DNA from: Druceiella hillmani
Taxonomy: Eukaryota; Arthropoda; Insecta; Lepidoptera; Hepialidae
DNA: 64,000 nucleotides
Reading direction: 5' to 3'
Assembly: GCA_039881145.1 (NCBI GenBank)
Contig: JAYKKI010000088.1
Coordinates: 4,878,001-4,942,000, forward strand
Shown: one piece after another, positions 60,981 to 64,000 of the stretch
How positions within the stretch are numbered: the first letter of the stretch is position 1
How the letters are laid out: each line of letters starts with the position of its first letter
Notes under the pieces: model-generated
Database searches by the model: none
The model's input: only the letters and a program-made list of their open reading frames with translations
Told to the model about the DNA's origin: nothing
Made by a program: the position numbers and the translations under genes

Positions 60981-61896
60981 ACCTACTAATAATAATAATA
61001 ACTTATGATAAGTAGGGTCTGAAAGATGTTCATAGTAATTTCATACCACTGACGTAAATCGATTTCAAAAATAACTTCGTGTAATTTTATCGGCTTTAAA
61101 ATCGTGTTTGCGAGATATTAAGCTTCGAAATTACTCGTTCAAACTCATTCAAGTTAGGACGTTCAATGCATTTAAAATTTCAAGATTTATATATGCAACT
61201 ACGGAATCGACCTTTGTGCTCGTTCCTATAAACGCATGTCTGGTTTTTACAAAATATTGCATTAAACCGCTAAAAAATAATCTCTGTTTTCTGCGACAGA
61301 ACATTTATAACAAAACGGTGATAGAAATTTACTTCAAATAATATTAAAACTGATCTGCGTTGGCAGGTGGTACACAATTTATCTAATATTCTTCGAAAAT
61401 GCTCGTTTATAATAAGGTGTTTTTGTTTTTTTGATAATTTTTGTAATCTTTTATTTTTTGTTTATTAAATTATTCGCTTATTACTGACATATTTAACTAT
61501 TGTTTTCAACACACCGATATCAATATTTTGAATTATGAGTTTTTGTGCAAGATTCTTTTCTTTGGTAAATTTTATATTTAATTTCCTCAATTATAGCATT
61601 TTACTTATATGAACACCATGGTGACGTTTGACGAGAGCTGTATATAATATACTTAATTCAATAGGTAAATAACTGAATAAATAAGCGGACGCTATAAATA
61701 AAACCTGGATCCATCGAGACAATGAAAAATCTTTATTAAATTATTATCTAATCTTCGGCGACAGCTCCCGAGCGATGGTCCAGCGGAAGATAAGTTTATG
61801 GGATTAACATCCTTACAACTTTGTGTGGATATCTTCCGGTCAACCTGAAGTGACTTTGATCCTTGTATTTGTAAGCCTGTGTGGTTGGAGACTCGA

Positions 61897-61972
61897 GCAA
61901 GGTTGCGGTGTTGCGAAGTTTTTCCTTTATTGGTTAGCCATAATGGGAAAATTTCGCAACATCGTAACCTCG
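61897..61972. repeat. Imperfect 26-bp inverted repeat in a GC-richer patch
   Basis: GCAAGGTTGCGGTGTTGCGA (61897 onwards) pairs with TCGCAACATCGTAACCTCG (ending at 61972) with about four mismatches around a 24-base loop. It lies within a GC-richer patch at about 61730-61980. Possibly the remnant of a small foldback element. Confidence 0.5.
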
Positions 61973-62079
61973 TTTAAAACACTCATATATAAATATAGCT
62001 TGTTATATTTTTATATGGGTACTAATGGGGAGAATTGTTTTCTATCTGTGTCTATAAATTTAGACTTGGTATTATAGCA

Positions 62080-62480
62080 TAACTTCAGGTTTTTGCTTTG
62101 CAAACAGTTTACGATATTGCTATATGGAAGGGAAGAATTCCTTTTCACTTTGAGATTATTTCCTTTTTCAGGGTTCTGTACCTCAAAATGACAAACGAAG
62201 CCCTTATAAGATCACTCACGTGTCTGTTTAACACATAAATTTGAAATTTGTTACGATAACATAGAATATTAAGCCGCATATATTTTAATATATAACACTT
62301 CTTCAATATTTACGTGGAAAAATTCCATATATAGTCGTTTGAAAGGGTTAGTTATAAATCTGGTCTCTAAAATGTTTTTTTTATAATTTTAGGTGCTATA
62401 ACTTCAAAGACATTACATTGAAAATAATGGAAAAATTATGGTCTCCTTCTCATTATATTTTCGAATATTGCTGAACAAAA
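62080..62480 (-). repeat. Dispersed family 'delta', copy 6 (inverted)
   Basis: 'TTTTTCAGGGTTCTGTACCT' and 'AAGCCCTTATAAGATCACTC' are the reverse complement of the family's conserved tail ('GAGTGATCTTATAAGGGCTT', 'AGGTACAGAACCCTGAAAAA'). This keeps the AACCCT ending better than the plus-strand copies. The region to the right, with 'TGGAAAAATTATGGTCTCC', probably belongs to it. Confidence 0.6.
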
Positions 62481-62484
62481 ATTA

Positions 62485-64000
62485 TGGGAAAACAGAGTTT
62501 TTAAAAAGCTACGCAAATTTTATAGGGAAATTATAGCAATAATTCTTTATGGCGTAATTTTTAAACAAGCACAATATTTTTACTCCTATGAAATATAAAC
62601 AAAGCAATATGTTTATGTTGTAAACAATTAATATTTGTAAACAATTTAATATAAATACTATGAACCGTTCAACGGTTTTAAGAACCCAAATGCTTAGAGA
62701 GACCTCGTGGTGCGAGTTGTGCTCTTGATCGACTGGTTTTTTAAGACCACACATTTTATGAATTGTAACCTTAAGAAAAATTGATGTTGTTTACGTGAGC
62801 ATTTTGTATTTTGAATCAATTATTTTCATCGTTAAATAACATATATCAGATGGAAGCATTTACAATTGAGGTCTTCAGTATTAGGAGGTCACGAGTAATA
62901 AATATTGTTTGAGAAATATATTAACAGGTTTCGGTAGCAGAAACACACAAATTTGGGTTAAAATTAATCCATATACAATGCCTTATTTATGTAGAATGAA
63001 AAATGACAAGGTATATAAGAGAAACAGTGCATTATAAAAATATACAATTCATCTCATACACTCTGCCACTGGTGTCCTCCAAAATTTTGAAATGTTTGTA
63101 ACTCATATCTTATTTCAAGCTATTTTAAGAGAAAACTAAAATTCCTCTCATCAGGTTCGTAACAAGTCAATTTTTCATTAAGAATATTGAATATTTCAAT
63201 CATAGAAAATTAGTTATATAACTGATAACAAACGTATGAGTTATGGAAAATAAGTTATAAATTTTGTGATAAATCTATGATTAATAATAAATTATTAATA
63301 TCGTCATCATTGATTAACATAATAACTAATGACGCGGTGAATATTACACCCCTTATAGCTAATAACGTAATCTTCTAACTACAGCTCAAACAGCGAATGG
63401 TAATGCAAATAGCGATCCATAAATTACGATGCTCTTTTCAAATGCATACGTAAGTTAAACGGCTTCAAATGCATTCCGTTGCAGGCAACTACCTGGCATT
63501 AATCAGCTGTTTAAACGTGGATAATGTTAATTAAAGTGGTTGCTAAAGTAAAAAGAGTGGTCGTTTTGGTTGTTAGTATTGAGTAATATATTTTTTAATA
63601 ATCGTAATATATTATTTATTGAATCGGAAAGGATTTTAATAACCTTATTACTAAATTAGTTGCCTAATTTCGAAATATTTTGAATTTTGATTTTAAACAT
63701 TTGATTTTTAACAAAGTTATATTTCTTCAGGCGCATTAGGAAAAAATGATGCGGGTGGCATTTTAAAAATACAGGTGCAGTTGGCAACGGCGCACGTCAA
63801 GGGATAATTTCGCATTTTTTCTCTTACTAACTCATAATCGAACAAATGCGATACTCAAATACGACGATAATTCGAACAAATGCATTCACAGTGCCATTTT
63901 TGACTATCGAGTCATAAAAATGATCAAGTCAAGGTACTGTGATTATAGGAGTTACCAAGCGATCATGAGTTGGCAAGAGAAAAAATATGTATTTCTTTCA
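62485..64000. other. AT-rich gap to the window end, no gene recognised
   Basis: AACAATTTAATATAAATAC near 62641 is shared with about 56753, so a small dispersed repeat is present. The GC-richer patches at about 63420-63530 and 63740-63820 have no open frame of note. The minus frame 62509-62754 is unassigned. Confidence 0.45.

Overview
This is an AT-rich, gene-poor stretch of an arthropod nuclear genome, most likely an insect and probably a moth or butterfly (Lepidoptera). The ordinal guess comes from several degraded dispersed repeats whose wording matches families I know from lepidopteran genomes: a 'TACTAGCTTCTGCCC...' head with an 'AAAAAGTAACCTAT...TCTAATCTAT...AGTAACAAAC' body at 17.4-17.8 kb, a 'TTTGTTCGCGTATCACGCA' segment at 13.8 kb, and 'GACGGACGGAC...TATAAGGGTC...GAGGTACGGAAC' tails at 38.3, 48.5, 50.9 and 62.2 kb. 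This is recognition from memory, not a database result. There are no bacterial features, operons, rRNA genes or convincing tRNA genes. No intact host gene was found; the window reads as intergenic or deep intronic DNA.

The recognisable coding matter is a graveyard of broken transposable elements from six groups. They are a Ty3/gypsy-like pol fragment (minus, 21.07-21.56 kb), a Jockey-type LINE reverse transcriptase C-terminus that is still open over 155 codons (plus, 22.32-22.79 kb), a Helitron helicase C-terminal relic (plus, 27.81-28.06 kb), a mariner transposase relic (plus, 40.53-40.79 kb), a second LINE ORF2 C-terminus (minus, 51.06-51.65 kb) and a decayed piggyBac transposase (minus, 53.47-54.82 kb). 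None looks functional.

The rest that can be interpreted is repeat structure. There is a three-copy palindromic MITE-like family with a one-sided leader (8.49, 35.99 and 43.53 kb). A foldback element with about 340-bp arms lies at 33.63-34.42 kb, and an element with about 215-bp terminal inverted repeats at 44.13-45.52 kb. A perfect 40-bp-arm hairpin sits at 28.54-28.62 kb. A five-copy SINE-like dispersed family of unknown identity occurs at 3.0, 10.3, 17.2 (inverted), 24.6 and 32.0 kb. A diverged paralogous pair lies at 4.5-5.55 and 11.2-12.6 kb, the second copy carrying a GC-richer insert. A three-copy family occurs at 8.3, 15.3 and 27.0 kb (inverted).

Tandem DNA includes five copies of a 117-bp unit (41.62-42.20 kb) and 28 copies of a 44-bp unit with partial 88-bp higher-order structure (57.08-58.30 kb). 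There are also several (TA)n microsatellites and two degenerate GGTTA/CCTAA-rich patches in opposite orientation (18.1 and 20.1 kb).

One weak candidate host exon (minus, 30.72-30.96 kb) and a few unexplained open frames are listed with low confidence. Nothing here forms a cooperating gene system; the interest lies in the repeat architecture.
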